A stretch of DNA of 8,212 nt from CAYWTX01 sp964461295 (GTDB lineage Bacteria; Planctomycetota; Phycisphaerae; SM23-33), in NCBI GenBank assembly GCA_964461295.1, contig CAYWTX010000495.1:1-8212 (forward strand), in the 5' to 3' direction. The notes under the pieces are model-generated. The model was not told the DNA's origin, ran no database searches, and worked only from the letters and a program-made list of their open reading frames with translations. Below are positions 1 through 6,817 of this stretch, in pieces (positions within the stretch are counted from its first letter, which is position 1; every line of letters begins with the position of its first letter). The translations under genes were made by a program, and so were the position numbers.

Positions 1-63
1 CGTCGGCGGCGACGAAGCCGAACGCGTCCACGTCGGTGATACGCTCGATGATCCCGGCGCCGC

Positions 64-67
<4 letters not shown>
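1..67 (-). CDS. 5' end of an unidentified gene downstream of cpaF (partial)
   Basis: A GTG codon at 67-65 overlaps the TGA stop of the CpaF-family gene in a GTGA arrangement, typical of translationally coupled genes. The frame stays open for 22 codons to the window edge and begins MSGAGIIERITDVDAFGFVA. In Tad operons the gene after the ATPase is often a TadB/TadC-type membrane protein, but these residues are mostly polar and show no membrane segment, so I do not assign one. The codon before the start lies in a GGCGAG context, a weak ribosome-binding site. The overlap and open frame are seen directly; that it is a real gene is inference from so short a piece. Confidence 0.45.
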
Positions 68-1161
<1,094 letters not shown>

Positions 1162-1234
1162 GGGGCGATTGTCGTCCGGGAGGGGGCGCGAGTGCAAGGC
1201 GCGGGCGAAGAGCGGGAAGCGAGGCAACCGGGAT

Positions 1235-1258
1235 GCCCCGGCCCCGCCAGGCCGGGGC
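1235..1258. repeat. GC-rich hairpin in the divergent cpaF/ABC-F spacer
   Basis: Positions 1235-1243 (GCCCCGGCC) pair perfectly with 1250-1258 (GGCCGGGGC) around a 6-nt loop. The hairpin lies in the 208-bp spacer (1162-1369) between divergently transcribed genes, about 75 bases upstream of the CpaF start. No T-run follows it on either strand, so it is not a canonical intrinsic terminator. It could insulate the two promoters or be a small dispersed repeat. The rest of the spacer holds only the promoter candidate described separately. Confidence 0.55.
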
Positions 1259-1333
1259 CTGGAGCAGCGGGAGGGACGACAGATCGCGAGGGCGTGTTCG
1301 CCGTCGGCCGCTTCCTTCGCGGGCGGCTGGGTG

Positions 1334-1339
1334 TATACT
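1334..1339 (+). promoter_or_regulatory. Candidate -10 element for the ABC-F gene
   Basis: TATACT lies 30 bases before the ATG at 1370, which would give a 5' leader of about 24 nt, followed by a good Shine-Dalgarno GGAG at 1361-1364 (5 bases before the ATG). The best -35 at suitable spacing is only TTCCTT (1312-1317, 16-bp spacer), which is weak. The -10 is seen in the sequence; promoter activity is inferred from its position and from AT content unusual for this spacer. Confidence 0.4.
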
Positions 1340-1369
1340 GGCGGGCTTGTTTCAGCCAGCGGAGACCGG

Positions 1370-3304
1370 ATGTCGCTGATTGTCGGACAAGATGTCGGCA
1401 AGGCCTACGGCGCGGAGTACGTGCTGGAGGAGATGAGCTTTCACGTTTCGGAAGGCGACCGGATCGGGCTGGTCGGCCCCAACGGCGAAGGCAAGACCAC
1501 GCTGATGCGCATCCTCGGCGGTTTCGACGAGCCCACCACCGGCCGGCTGCAGCGACGCGGCAACCTGAAGGTGGGGTACCTGCCGCAGGACCCGCCGACA
1601 CACATGGCCGAGATGACGCTCTGGGACTCGATGCTCGAGGTGTTCGGGGCGTTGCGCCGCGTCGAGGCGGAGTTGGCGGACCTGGCCGGCAGGCTGGGGG
1701 ACGACCCCGACGGGGCGTTGTTGGCCCGCTACGGGCAGCTCCAGCACGAGTACGAGGCGTGCGGGGGCTACAGCTACGAGCAGAGGATCAAGGAAGTGCT
1801 CACCGGGTTGAGCTTCCCGCCCGACCGCTACGAAAGCCCGCTGGGGCAGTTCAGCGGCGGGCAGCGGACGCGGGCGCTGCTGGCCCGGCTGCTGCTGGAC
1901 GACAGCGACCTGCTGTTGCTGGACGAGCCGACCAACCACCTCGACCTGGAGTCCGTGGAGTGGCTGGAGCACTTCCTGGCGGAGGCCCGGCGCGGGTCGG
2001 TGGTCGTCGTCTCGCACGACCGGTACTTCCTGGATAAGGTAGCGACGCACATCTGGGAGATCGCGTTCGCGGCCCTGGAGGAGTACCGGGGCAACTACAC
2101 GCAGCACCTGTCCAAGCGGGCCGACCGCCTGAAGGAGCGTCGCCGCGCCTACGAAGCGCAGCGGAAGTACATTCTGGACACGGAGGACTATGTCCGCCGC
2201 TACGGCGCGGCCAAGCGTCCGCAGCAGGCCCACGGGCGTCAGACGCGGCTGGAGCGGTATCTCGCCACGCACGCGTTGGAGAAGCCGCGCGAGCACAAGA
2301 CCATCCACCTGCGCATCACGCCGCTGAAGGCCACGGGCGATCTGGTGCTTCGTTCGGCCGGGCTGCGGGCGGGGTACGATGCCTCGCGCCCGGTGGCGTC
2401 GGCGGAGGGATTGGAGGTGCGTCGCGGGCGGCGGATCGCGTTGGTGGGTCCCAACGGGGCGGGCAAGACGACGCTGCTTCGGACGCTGATGGGCGATCTG
2501 CCGGCGCTGGCGGGCACGGTGCAATGGGGCGCGAACGTGCGGCTGGGGTACCTGCCGCAATCGCACGCGCGGCTGCGCCCGGAATGGACCGCCTTGCAGG
2601 CCCTGCGCCAGCAGGACCCGCTGTTGAAGGACGAGCAGGGGCGCAACCTCCTGGGCGGCATGGGGCTCAGCGGCGACGACGCGTTCAAGCGGATCGATCA
2701 GCTTTCCGGCGGGCAGCGCACGCGGGTGCTGCTGGCGCAACTGGCCCTGACCGGGCCCAACGTGCTGGTGCTCGACGAGCCGACCAACCACCTGGACCTG
2801 CCCAGCCGCGAGATCGTGCAGTCGCTGCTGAGCGATTTCGAGGGCACGCTGCTGTTCGTCAGCCACGACCGCTACCTCGTGCAGGCCCTGGCCACGCACG
2901 TCTGGGCCATCGAGAACGGCGTGGTGCACGAGTTGGTCGGGGGCTGGGAGAAGTACGTCGAGTGGCGCACCGCCATGCGGACCGGCACGGCGCAGGGGGC
3001 GTCCACCGAGCGGCGGCAGCGGGCAACGCGTCGCGAGGCGAACCTCGCCGCCCGCCAGCAGGGCAAGCAGCGCCAGAAGCTCCAGAAGCGCATGGAGGAA
3101 CTCGAGGCCCAGATCGAGGCCGTCGAGGCGAAGCTGGCGGGGCTGCTCGACGCGGCCGGTGCGGCCGGCGAGGCCGGCGACCTGGACCTGGTCGGCAAAC
3201 TGGGCGAGGAGCACGGCCTGGCCAACCAGAAGAAGCACGAGCTGTGGGAGGAGTACGAGCAGGTCCACGGCGACATGGAATCGCTGGAGAGGGACGATCC
3301 GTAA
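1370..3304 (+). CDS. ABC-F family ATPase (Uup/YdiF-like, ribosome-associated)
   Basis: A soluble twin-ATPase protein of 644 residues. ABC-F proteins bind the ribosomal E site and help resolve stalled translation, and some protect against ribosome-targeting antibiotics. NBD1 has Walker A GPNGEGKTT (36-44), signature FSGGQ (161-165), Walker B with catalytic Glu186 in LLLLDEPTNHLDL, and switch His216 in VSHDRYF. A charged helical linker (about 230-320, rich in Arg/Lys/Glu) is the tRNA-interacting region that defines ABC-F. NBD2 has Walker A GPNGAGKTT (360-368), LSGGQ (445-449), Glu470 and His499. A C-terminal coiled coil (about 545-640) recalls Uup and related proteins. There is no membrane segment, so it is not a transporter. 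The ATG at 1370 is supported by GGAG five bases upstream and by the normal family N-terminus. All catalytic residues are intact. The subgroup, and any resistance role, cannot be decided from sequence reading alone. Confidence 0.95.
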   Translation: MSLIVGQDVGKAYGAEYVLEEMSFHVSEGDRIGLVGPNGEGKTTLMRILGGFDEPTTGRLQRRGNLKVGYLPQDPPTHMAEMTLWDSMLEVFGALRRVEAELADLAGRLGDDPDGALLARYGQLQHEYEACGGYSYEQRIKEVLTGLSFPPDRYESPLGQFSGGQRTRALLARLLLDDSDLLLLDEPTNHLDLESVEWLEHFLAEARRGSVVVVSHDRYFLDKVATHIWEIAFAALEEYRGNYTQHLSKRADRLKERRRAYEAQRKYILDTEDYVRRYGAAKRPQQAHGRQTRLERYLATHALEKPREHKTIHLRITPLKATGDLVLRSAGLRAGYDASRPVASAEGLEVRRGRRIALVGPNGAGKTTLLRTLMGDLPALAGTVQWGANVRLGYLPQSHARLRPEWTALQALRQQDPLLKDEQGRNLLGGMGLSGDDAFKRIDQLSGGQRTRVLLAQLALTGPNVLVLDEPTNHLDLPSREIVQSLLSDFEGTLLFVSHDRYLVQALATHVWAIENGVVHELVGGWEKYVEWRTAMRTGTAQGASTERRQRATRREANLAARQQGKQRQKLQKRMEELEAQIEAVEAKLAGLLDAAGAAGEAGDLDLVGKLGEEHGLANQKKHELWEEYEQVHGDMESLERDDP

Positions 3305-3316
3305 CGAGGGAGGGGA

Positions 3317-3344
3317 CGGCAAAGCGGATAACGGGCCCTTGCCG
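3317..3344. terminator. Weak stem between convergent ABC-F and dehydratase genes
   Basis: CGGCAA (3317-3322) pairs with TTGCCG (3339-3344) across a 16-nt loop in the 44-bp gap between two convergent stop codons. The position suits a shared terminator, but the stem is short, the loop is long and there is no T-run, so support comes mainly from location. Confidence 0.25.
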
Positions 3345-3348
3345 CGGA

Positions 3349-4623
3349 TCAATAGGTCGGGCCGATGCGGTTGATGGCGAATTCGCGGCAGCGGTTGCGT
3401 TCGGCGGCGGCCAGTTCGCCATTGCACACGCGGAGGACCAGGGCCATGAGGTCGTCGGCCACGGACTCCAACGGCAGGCCGTCGATGGCCGCGCCGGCGT
3501 TGAGGTCGATGAACGGCTTCATGCGGTTGTACATGGCGGTATTGGAGGCGATCTTGACGACGGGGGCGACGGGGTTGCCCAGGGGCGTGCCGACGCCCGT
3601 GGTGAAGAGCATCACGTGAGCGCCTCCGGCGGCCATGCCGGTGAGGCTCTCGGGGTCGTTGCCCGGCGTGTCCATGACGACCAGCCCGCGGCGGGTGGGG
3701 CGCTCGGCGTAGGTGATGAACTCGACGATGTCGCTGTGGCCGCCTTTGCAGATGCAGCCGAGGGATTTTTCCTCGATGGTGCTCAGCCCGGCGGCGATGT
3801 TGCCCGGCGTGGGGTTCACGCCGCGCAGATCGCAGTCCTGCCCGCGCGCCAGGTCCACGTACGAGTTGATGCGTTGGAACAGGCGGTCGCGCACGGCCGG
3901 GTCGGGGATGCGCGGGCGAAGGGCCTCCTCGGCGCCGATCATCTCGGTGATTTCGGAGAGGATGACGGTTCCGCCCGCGGCCACGACGCGGTCGGAGACC
4001 AGGCCGACGGCGGGGTTGGCGGTCAGGCCGCTGAAGGGATCGGACCCGCCGCACTCCACGCCGAGGACGAGGCCGGCGACGTCGAAGGGTTGGCGGCGAA
4101 GCCCGGCGGCGAAGGACTTCATCTCGGCGATGTGGGCCAGGCCCCGCGCCAGCAGGGCCGAGGGGTCGCCCACGTCCTGGATGAGCAGCGTGCGGACGAC
4201 GCGGCCGGCGGCGGGCACCAGGGCGGCGATCTGGTCGGGCGGGGTGCTTTCGCAGCCCAGGCCGACGATGAGCGCTGCGGCCACGTTGGGGTTGGCGCAC
4301 GTGCCGGCGAGGGTCCGCAGGACCTGGCGGCGGTCGTCGCCGAGGTGCGTGCAGCCATGCTGGTGCGTGATGGGGATGACGTCGGCGTCGGCGTCGGCGA
4401 TGGCCTCGACGATGGAGTTGGCGCAGGACACCGCGGCCAGCGCGATGACGTGGTTGCGCACGCCGAAGGAAGACCCGCGCGGGTACGCGAGGAGAGTTAG
4501 CTGGGATGAAGGGGATGAAAGGGATAGGAGGGAGGTCGAGGAAGGGGAGGAAGTAGCGTTCCCAGTTCTTGCTGGGCTGCGCTTCTTACTTGCTGAACTC
4601 ATCATCCCTTTTATCCCTTTCAT
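3349..4623 (-). CDS. UxaA/GarD-family sugar-acid dehydratase, large (catalytic) subunit
   Basis: Cytoplasmic dehydratase of the altronate/galactarate dehydratase family. Altronate dehydratase converts D-altronate to 2-keto-3-deoxygluconate. Numbered from the ATG at 4623 (424 residues), conserved segments are YPRGSSFGVRNHV (47-59), HQHGCTHLGDD (87-97), NPNVAAALIVGLGCES (111-126), GVECGGSDPFSGLTANPAVG (188-207), NPTPGN and EEKSLGCICKGG (270-275, 284-295), DTPGND (318-323) and a GxGTPLGNPVAPVVKIASNT stretch (to 362). These match the catalytic half of E. coli UxaA from its VGVRN segment to its C-terminal ERNxxREFAI motif. The SAF domain is absent and is encoded by the gene just upstream. The start is uncertain: residues 1-43 are low complexity and come from an inverted-repeat element, and the only ATGs (4623, 4605, 4602) lie inside it. 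Sulfolactate lyase (SuyB) and galactarate dehydratase belong to the same family, so the substrate is inferred from the neighbouring KDG permease. Confidence 0.88.
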   Translation of the reverse strand: MKGIKGMMSSASKKRSPARTGNATSSPSSTSLLSLSSPSSQLTLLAYPRGSSFGVRNHVIALAAVSCANSIVEAIADADADVIPITHQHGCTHLGDDRRQVLRTLAGTCANPNVAAALIVGLGCESTPPDQIAALVPAAGRVVRTLLIQDVGDPSALLARGLAHIAEMKSFAAGLRRQPFDVAGLVLGVECGGSDPFSGLTANPAVGLVSDRVVAAGGTVILSEITEMIGAEEALRPRIPDPAVRDRLFQRINSYVDLARGQDCDLRGVNPTPGNIAAGLSTIEEKSLGCICKGGHSDIVEFITYAERPTRRGLVVMDTPGNDPESLTGMAAGGAHVMLFTTGVGTPLGNPVAPVVKIASNTAMYNRMKPFIDLNAGAAIDGLPLESVADDLMALVLRVCNGELAAAERNRCREFAINRIGPTY

Positions 4624-4631
4624 CCCAGCTA
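4498..4631. repeat. 134-bp inverted-repeat element with nested stems (MITE/REP-like)
   Basis: The arms 4498-4525 and 4604-4631 are inverted copies matching at 26 of 28 positions, the outer 13 (TAGCTGGGATGAA) perfectly. Each arm is itself built from repeated GGGATRAA-like units. The interior holds two further nested stems: 4551-4558 with 4580-4587 (7 of 8) and CCCAG 4561-4565 with CTGGG 4572-4576 around a 6-nt loop. There is no transposase. The purine-rich arms contrast with the surrounding GC-rich coding DNA. It begins 8 bases after the SAF gene stop (minus-strand reading) and runs into the 5' end of the large dehydratase gene, where it stays open in frame. The structure is seen directly; mobility is inference. 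Confidence 0.8.
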
Positions 4632-4638
4632 CTTCTCT

Positions 4639-4917
4639 CTATTGGACCGACGACCGCATGTTGTGCACGTGGACCAGGTCGCCGGGGGCGATCGCGTGCG
4701 TGGCCAGGCCGATCACGTGGCCGTACTTCAGGATCTTCTCGCCGGAGGCAATGGGGCGCAGGGCGAGTTTGAAGCCGGCACGGATGGTTCGCGGGACCGC
4801 GACCGCGGCGGCGGCGGCGCAGGCGTAGGCGCCCGCGGGAATGTCGCGCAAGGCCGTCGCGACGTTGTCGCGCTCGCTCAGCGTGATCGCGAAGTCGGTT
4901 AGCTTTCCGGGTTCCAT
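4639..4917 (-). CDS. SAF-domain protein, small subunit of the UxaA-type dehydratase
   Basis: A 92-residue protein matching the N-terminal SAF domain of altronate dehydratase. Residues 14-28 (SERDNVATALRDIPA) parallel the LDNVAVALADL region of E. coli UxaA. Residues 46-86 (RAGFKLALRPIASGEKILKYG, then GLATHAIAPGDLVHVHN) match the segment ending EHVHAHN in that protein. In E. coli the domain is fused to the catalytic part; here it stops with TAG 15 bases before the first ATG of the large subunit, a split form also known for sulfolactate lyase SuyA/SuyB. It should pair with the large subunit in the cytoplasm. The ATG at 4917 is the only ATG before the conserved region, but no Shine-Dalgarno sequence precedes it, which suggests coupling to or readthrough from the permease gene upstream. 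Confidence 0.85.
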   Translation of the reverse strand: MEPGKLTDFAITLSERDNVATALRDIPAGAYACAAAAAVAVPRTIRAGFKLALRPIASGEKILKYGHVIGLATHAIAPGDLVHVHNMRSSVQ

Positions 4918-4931
4918 GGCGTTCAGGAGAG

Positions 4932-5016
4932 TTTAACCGCAGGGATCGCGAAGGTCGCGGAAAAGGCGTTCTTCTTCCGAGAGTCCGGCCTTCGCGTTCG
5001 TTGCGTCCCGTGTGGT
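4932..5016. repeat. Inverted-repeat element with 9-nt periodic arms
   Basis: In the permease/SAF spacer the left arm reads as consecutive 9-mers CGCAGGGAT (4938-4946), CGCGAAGGT (4947-4955) and CGCGGAAAA (4956-4964). The right arm, reverse-complemented, reads CACACGGGA (5006-5014), CGCAACGAA (4997-5005) and CGCGAAGGC (4988-4996). CGCGAAGGTC (4947-4956) pairs with GGCCTTCGCG (4987-4996) with one wobble, and CGGAA (4958-4962) pairs with TTCCG (4975-4979) further in. The outer ends are AACC and GGT. I recall similar elements with CGCAGAGA-type 9-mers from other environmental genomes; that link is from memory. It fills most of the 122-bp gap and lacks a T-run, so it does not look like a simple terminator. 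Confidence 0.65.
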
Positions 5017-5039
5017 GGTATCGCTTCGTCCGGCAGGGA

Positions 5040-6293
5040 CTACGGGTCGCTCTCAGAGGCGCCGTAGTCCTCCGCTCGCGCGTCGATGCCGCGGGACCTC
5101 TGGTACTTCGACCAGAAGATGACCAGCAGGGGGCACAGGATGGCCGTGGTCAGCGTCGAGATGGACACCTGTGCGGTGGCGGCGTCCACCAGCGAGGCGT
5201 ACTGGGCCGCTCGGTGGGCGAGCGCGGCGGCCTTGTCGGCCAGGGCGGGGTCGTTGGCGGCGGCCTCGGCCGCGGCGGCGGCCGCGGCCGCCGACGCGAC
5301 GGCGATGGCCTTGGGCGTGGCGACGGCGTTGCCGGCGGTGGAGGCTTCCGACACGACGGCAATCTGGCTGCGTTCGCGGAACAGCCTGAACACGAGGATT
5401 CCCGCGGCGGCGGAGAACAGGACGGTCATCGCCCCCAGCAGCAGCCCGCCGGCCAGCACCGAGGGGTTGAGGAACGTGCGGAAGTCCATGCCCAGCCCCA
5501 GGGCAAAGGCGAAGAAGGGGATGAGGATGGATTCGCCGGGCTTGAGGAAGCGTCGGACGTCGCCGTCGAGGTTGCCCAGGGCCATGCCGATGGCGATGGG
5601 CACCAGCACCGCCAGGAACGCGATAGCGGGGAACTGCTCGCCCAGAAGGCCCAGGGCCACGAGCGTGAAGAACGGCCCGTCGTTCAGCGAGAGCACCGAC
5701 AGGGCGCCCACGTCGCTGCGGTTTCCGTACTGGCCGGCCAGGGCGGCGTACATGCCGCCGTTGCTGTTGGTCATGGCCGCGATGACCGCCATGGTGCTCA
5801 GGCCCAGCAGGCCGTGCATGGGGTCCAGCAGGGCGCCCATGGCGTAGCCGACGGCGACGCCGACGGCGTACTTGCTGCCGGTGGTGAGGACGCCCTTCTT
5901 CAGCGCCTTGCCGGCCACGCGAAGGTTCATCTGGGCGCCTGCGCAGAACAGGAACAGGCCGATGAGGCACAGTGCCCCGTTCTTGCCGAGGGCCTCGGTG
6001 AAACTGCCGATCCGCAGGAACTCGTAGTGTTCCTCCACGACGGTCTTGACGGGGGGCTTGGCGCCGTCGGCGGAGGGCCCCGCGCCTTGGGGGCCCAAGA
6101 GCGGCCGCGACGAATCGCGGCCATCGAGGGGCGCCTTACGTTCGACCTTGACGGGCGTGGCGCCGAGCCACTTCATGGCCGACTCGACGGGCGTGAAGTG
6201 GGCCTGGTCGATGGTGTTCAGCAGCGCCCCGAGCATCAGCGGGACGACCATCAGGCCTCCGGGAATCCTTTGGACGTTGTTCAGCAGTCGCAC
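5040..6293 (-). CDS. kdgT: 2-keto-3-deoxygluconate permease (KdgT family)
   Basis: Inner-membrane secondary transporter predicted to import 2-keto-3-deoxygluconate by cation symport. Diagnostic segments shared with E. coli KdgT are RIPGGLMVVPLMLGALLNT (9-27), LSTMAVIAAMTNSNGGMYAA (165-184), LSLNDGPFFTLVALG (201-215), GMALGNLDGDVRRFL (236-250), ILIPFFAFALG (256-266) and STAGNAVATP (318-327). At 417 residues it is about 90 longer than the 327-residue E. coli protein. One extra stretch is polar (about 35-92, between the first membrane segment and the next) and one is an Ala-rich, helical-looking insert (about 331-368) before the last membrane segment near 376-394. The start is GTG at 6293: GGAG (6305-6302) lies 8 bases upstream, and the frame meets TAA at 6320-6318, so no longer start is possible. 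It heads the operon with the dehydratase subunits. Confidence 0.88.
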   Translation of the reverse strand: MRLLNNVQRIPGGLMVVPLMLGALLNTIDQAHFTPVESAMKWLGATPVKVERKAPLDGRDSSRPLLGPQGAGPSADGAKPPVKTVVEEHYEFLRIGSFTEALGKNGALCLIGLFLFCAGAQMNLRVAGKALKKGVLTTGSKYAVGVAVGYAMGALLDPMHGLLGLSTMAVIAAMTNSNGGMYAALAGQYGNRSDVGALSVLSLNDGPFFTLVALGLLGEQFPAIAFLAVLVPIAIGMALGNLDGDVRRFLKPGESILIPFFAFALGLGMDFRTFLNPSVLAGGLLLGAMTVLFSAAAGILVFRLFRERSQIAVVSEASTAGNAVATPKAIAVASAAAAAAAAEAAANDPALADKAAALAHRAAQYASLVDAATAQVSISTLTTAILCPLLVIFWSKYQRSRGIDARAEDYGASESDP

Positions 6294-6817
6294 TTGGCAT
6301 TCTCCGTTGGCGGAGCATTATGACAGGTGGCCGGGATTTTTCCATTGGCGAATCCGGGAGGGGCTCAACCGAGGTGCGATGGATCCGCCAGGCCAGGTGG
6401 GCGTGGAGCGGCTTTGCCGATGTGGAATCGGCTGAACCGCGAGCTGGATCGATTTCGCGGGTCAGGGGCCTCTGACTGGTCGGAGAGAGGTGGCGCAACG
6501 CGAAGGGGTTCTGGCAGGGCTGTTCCTCGCGCCCTGAAGGCGTCGGAGGGGCCTCCACACGGGGCGGGTGCTGTCAAAACGTGCCCCGCCGGTGCCGCGG
6601 GGGGCAGGAGTTGGCAGGCGGGCGAGGAGGCGGCGAGGGGTGCCGCAGCCAGTAATTCGTTTGTCGGCAACAGGTTAGTTGCTACGGCACACCCATTGCT
6701 TGATTTGCCCCTTGTCAGGAACTGCGCTTCGGGACGGCGGAGACGCGGAGCAAGCTTCGTCGCTACCGGCGTGGAACGTACTCAAGGTTGTCGGATTTCC
6801 GAAAGGAGAAGCTGCAA
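6294..6817. other. 524-bp non-coding divergent spacer between kdgT and groEL
   Basis: No frame here looks like a real protein: the open frames are Arg/Pro/Ala-rich and have no recognisable motifs. Visible structures are a near-palindrome GTCAGGGGCCTCTGAC (6461-6476, one mismatched pair), a GC stem CCCCGC (6584-6589) with GCGGGG (6597-6602) around a 7-nt loop, and GCAAC (6667-6671) with GTTGC (6678-6682) around a 6-nt loop. The kdgT promoter candidate lies at its left end. No CIRCE element (TTAGCACTC-N9-GAGTGCTAA) and no convincing heat-shock or housekeeping promoter for groEL was found. AT content rises between about 6650 and 6715, where an unrecognised groEL promoter could lie. Confidence 0.6.
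6317..6325 (-). promoter_or_regulatory. Extended -10 promoter candidate for the kdgT-dehydratase operon
   Basis: Read on the minus strand, TGT followed by CATAAT (6325 to 6317) fits the extended -10 pattern TGn-TATAAT with one mismatch. Transcription would begin near 6310, leaving a leader of about 17 nt that carries the GGAG Shine-Dalgarno (6305-6302) in front of the GTG start at 6293. No good -35 is seen 16-18 bases upstream, which is acceptable for extended -10 promoters. Activity is inferred. Confidence 0.45.

Noticed and set aside
1162..1401. N-terminal extension of the CpaF-family protein to an ATG at 1401
   Set aside because: It would overlap the ABC-F start and its promoter candidate. 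The extra 80 residues are Pro/Arg/Ala-rich and precede a normal family N-terminus at 1161.
1352..4300. Very long open frame (about 980 codons) on the minus strand opposite the ABC-F gene and inside the dehydratase region
   Set aside because: It is antisense to the ABC-F gene and out of frame with the dehydratase. Its translation is Arg/Pro/His/Gln-rich with no domain, a common artefact of GC-rich third codon positions.
4498..4641. Idea that the element split a once-fused UxaA gene by creating the SAF stop codon
   Set aside because: The TAG stop (4641-4639) lies 8 bases outside the element, and split SAF/large-subunit forms exist naturally in this family, so the split need not result from the insertion.
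6302..6315. Small hairpin CTCCG-CCAA-CGGAG (minus strand) that could hide the kdgT Shine-Dalgarno
   Set aside because: The stem is only 5 bp. The extended -10 at 6325-6317 would place the transcription start near 6310, so the 5' arm (6315-6311) would probably not be in the mRNA.
5001..6323. 440-codon plus-strand open frame opposite kdgT
   Set aside because: The translation is Gly/Gln/Asp/Val-rich with no motif, while the minus strand encodes clear KdgT-family sequence over the same bases.
6735..6752. CGGCGGAGA-CGCGGAGCA before groEL, reminiscent of the 9-nt units at 4938-5014
   Set aside because: Only two imperfect units and no mirrored arm; too short to call a second copy of the element.
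6718..6777. GGAAC-type motifs (6718-6722 and 6773-6777) as ECF-sigma -35 elements for groEL
   Set aside because: No matching -10 (CGTC or TCTGA type) occurs at 15-17 bases from either motif.
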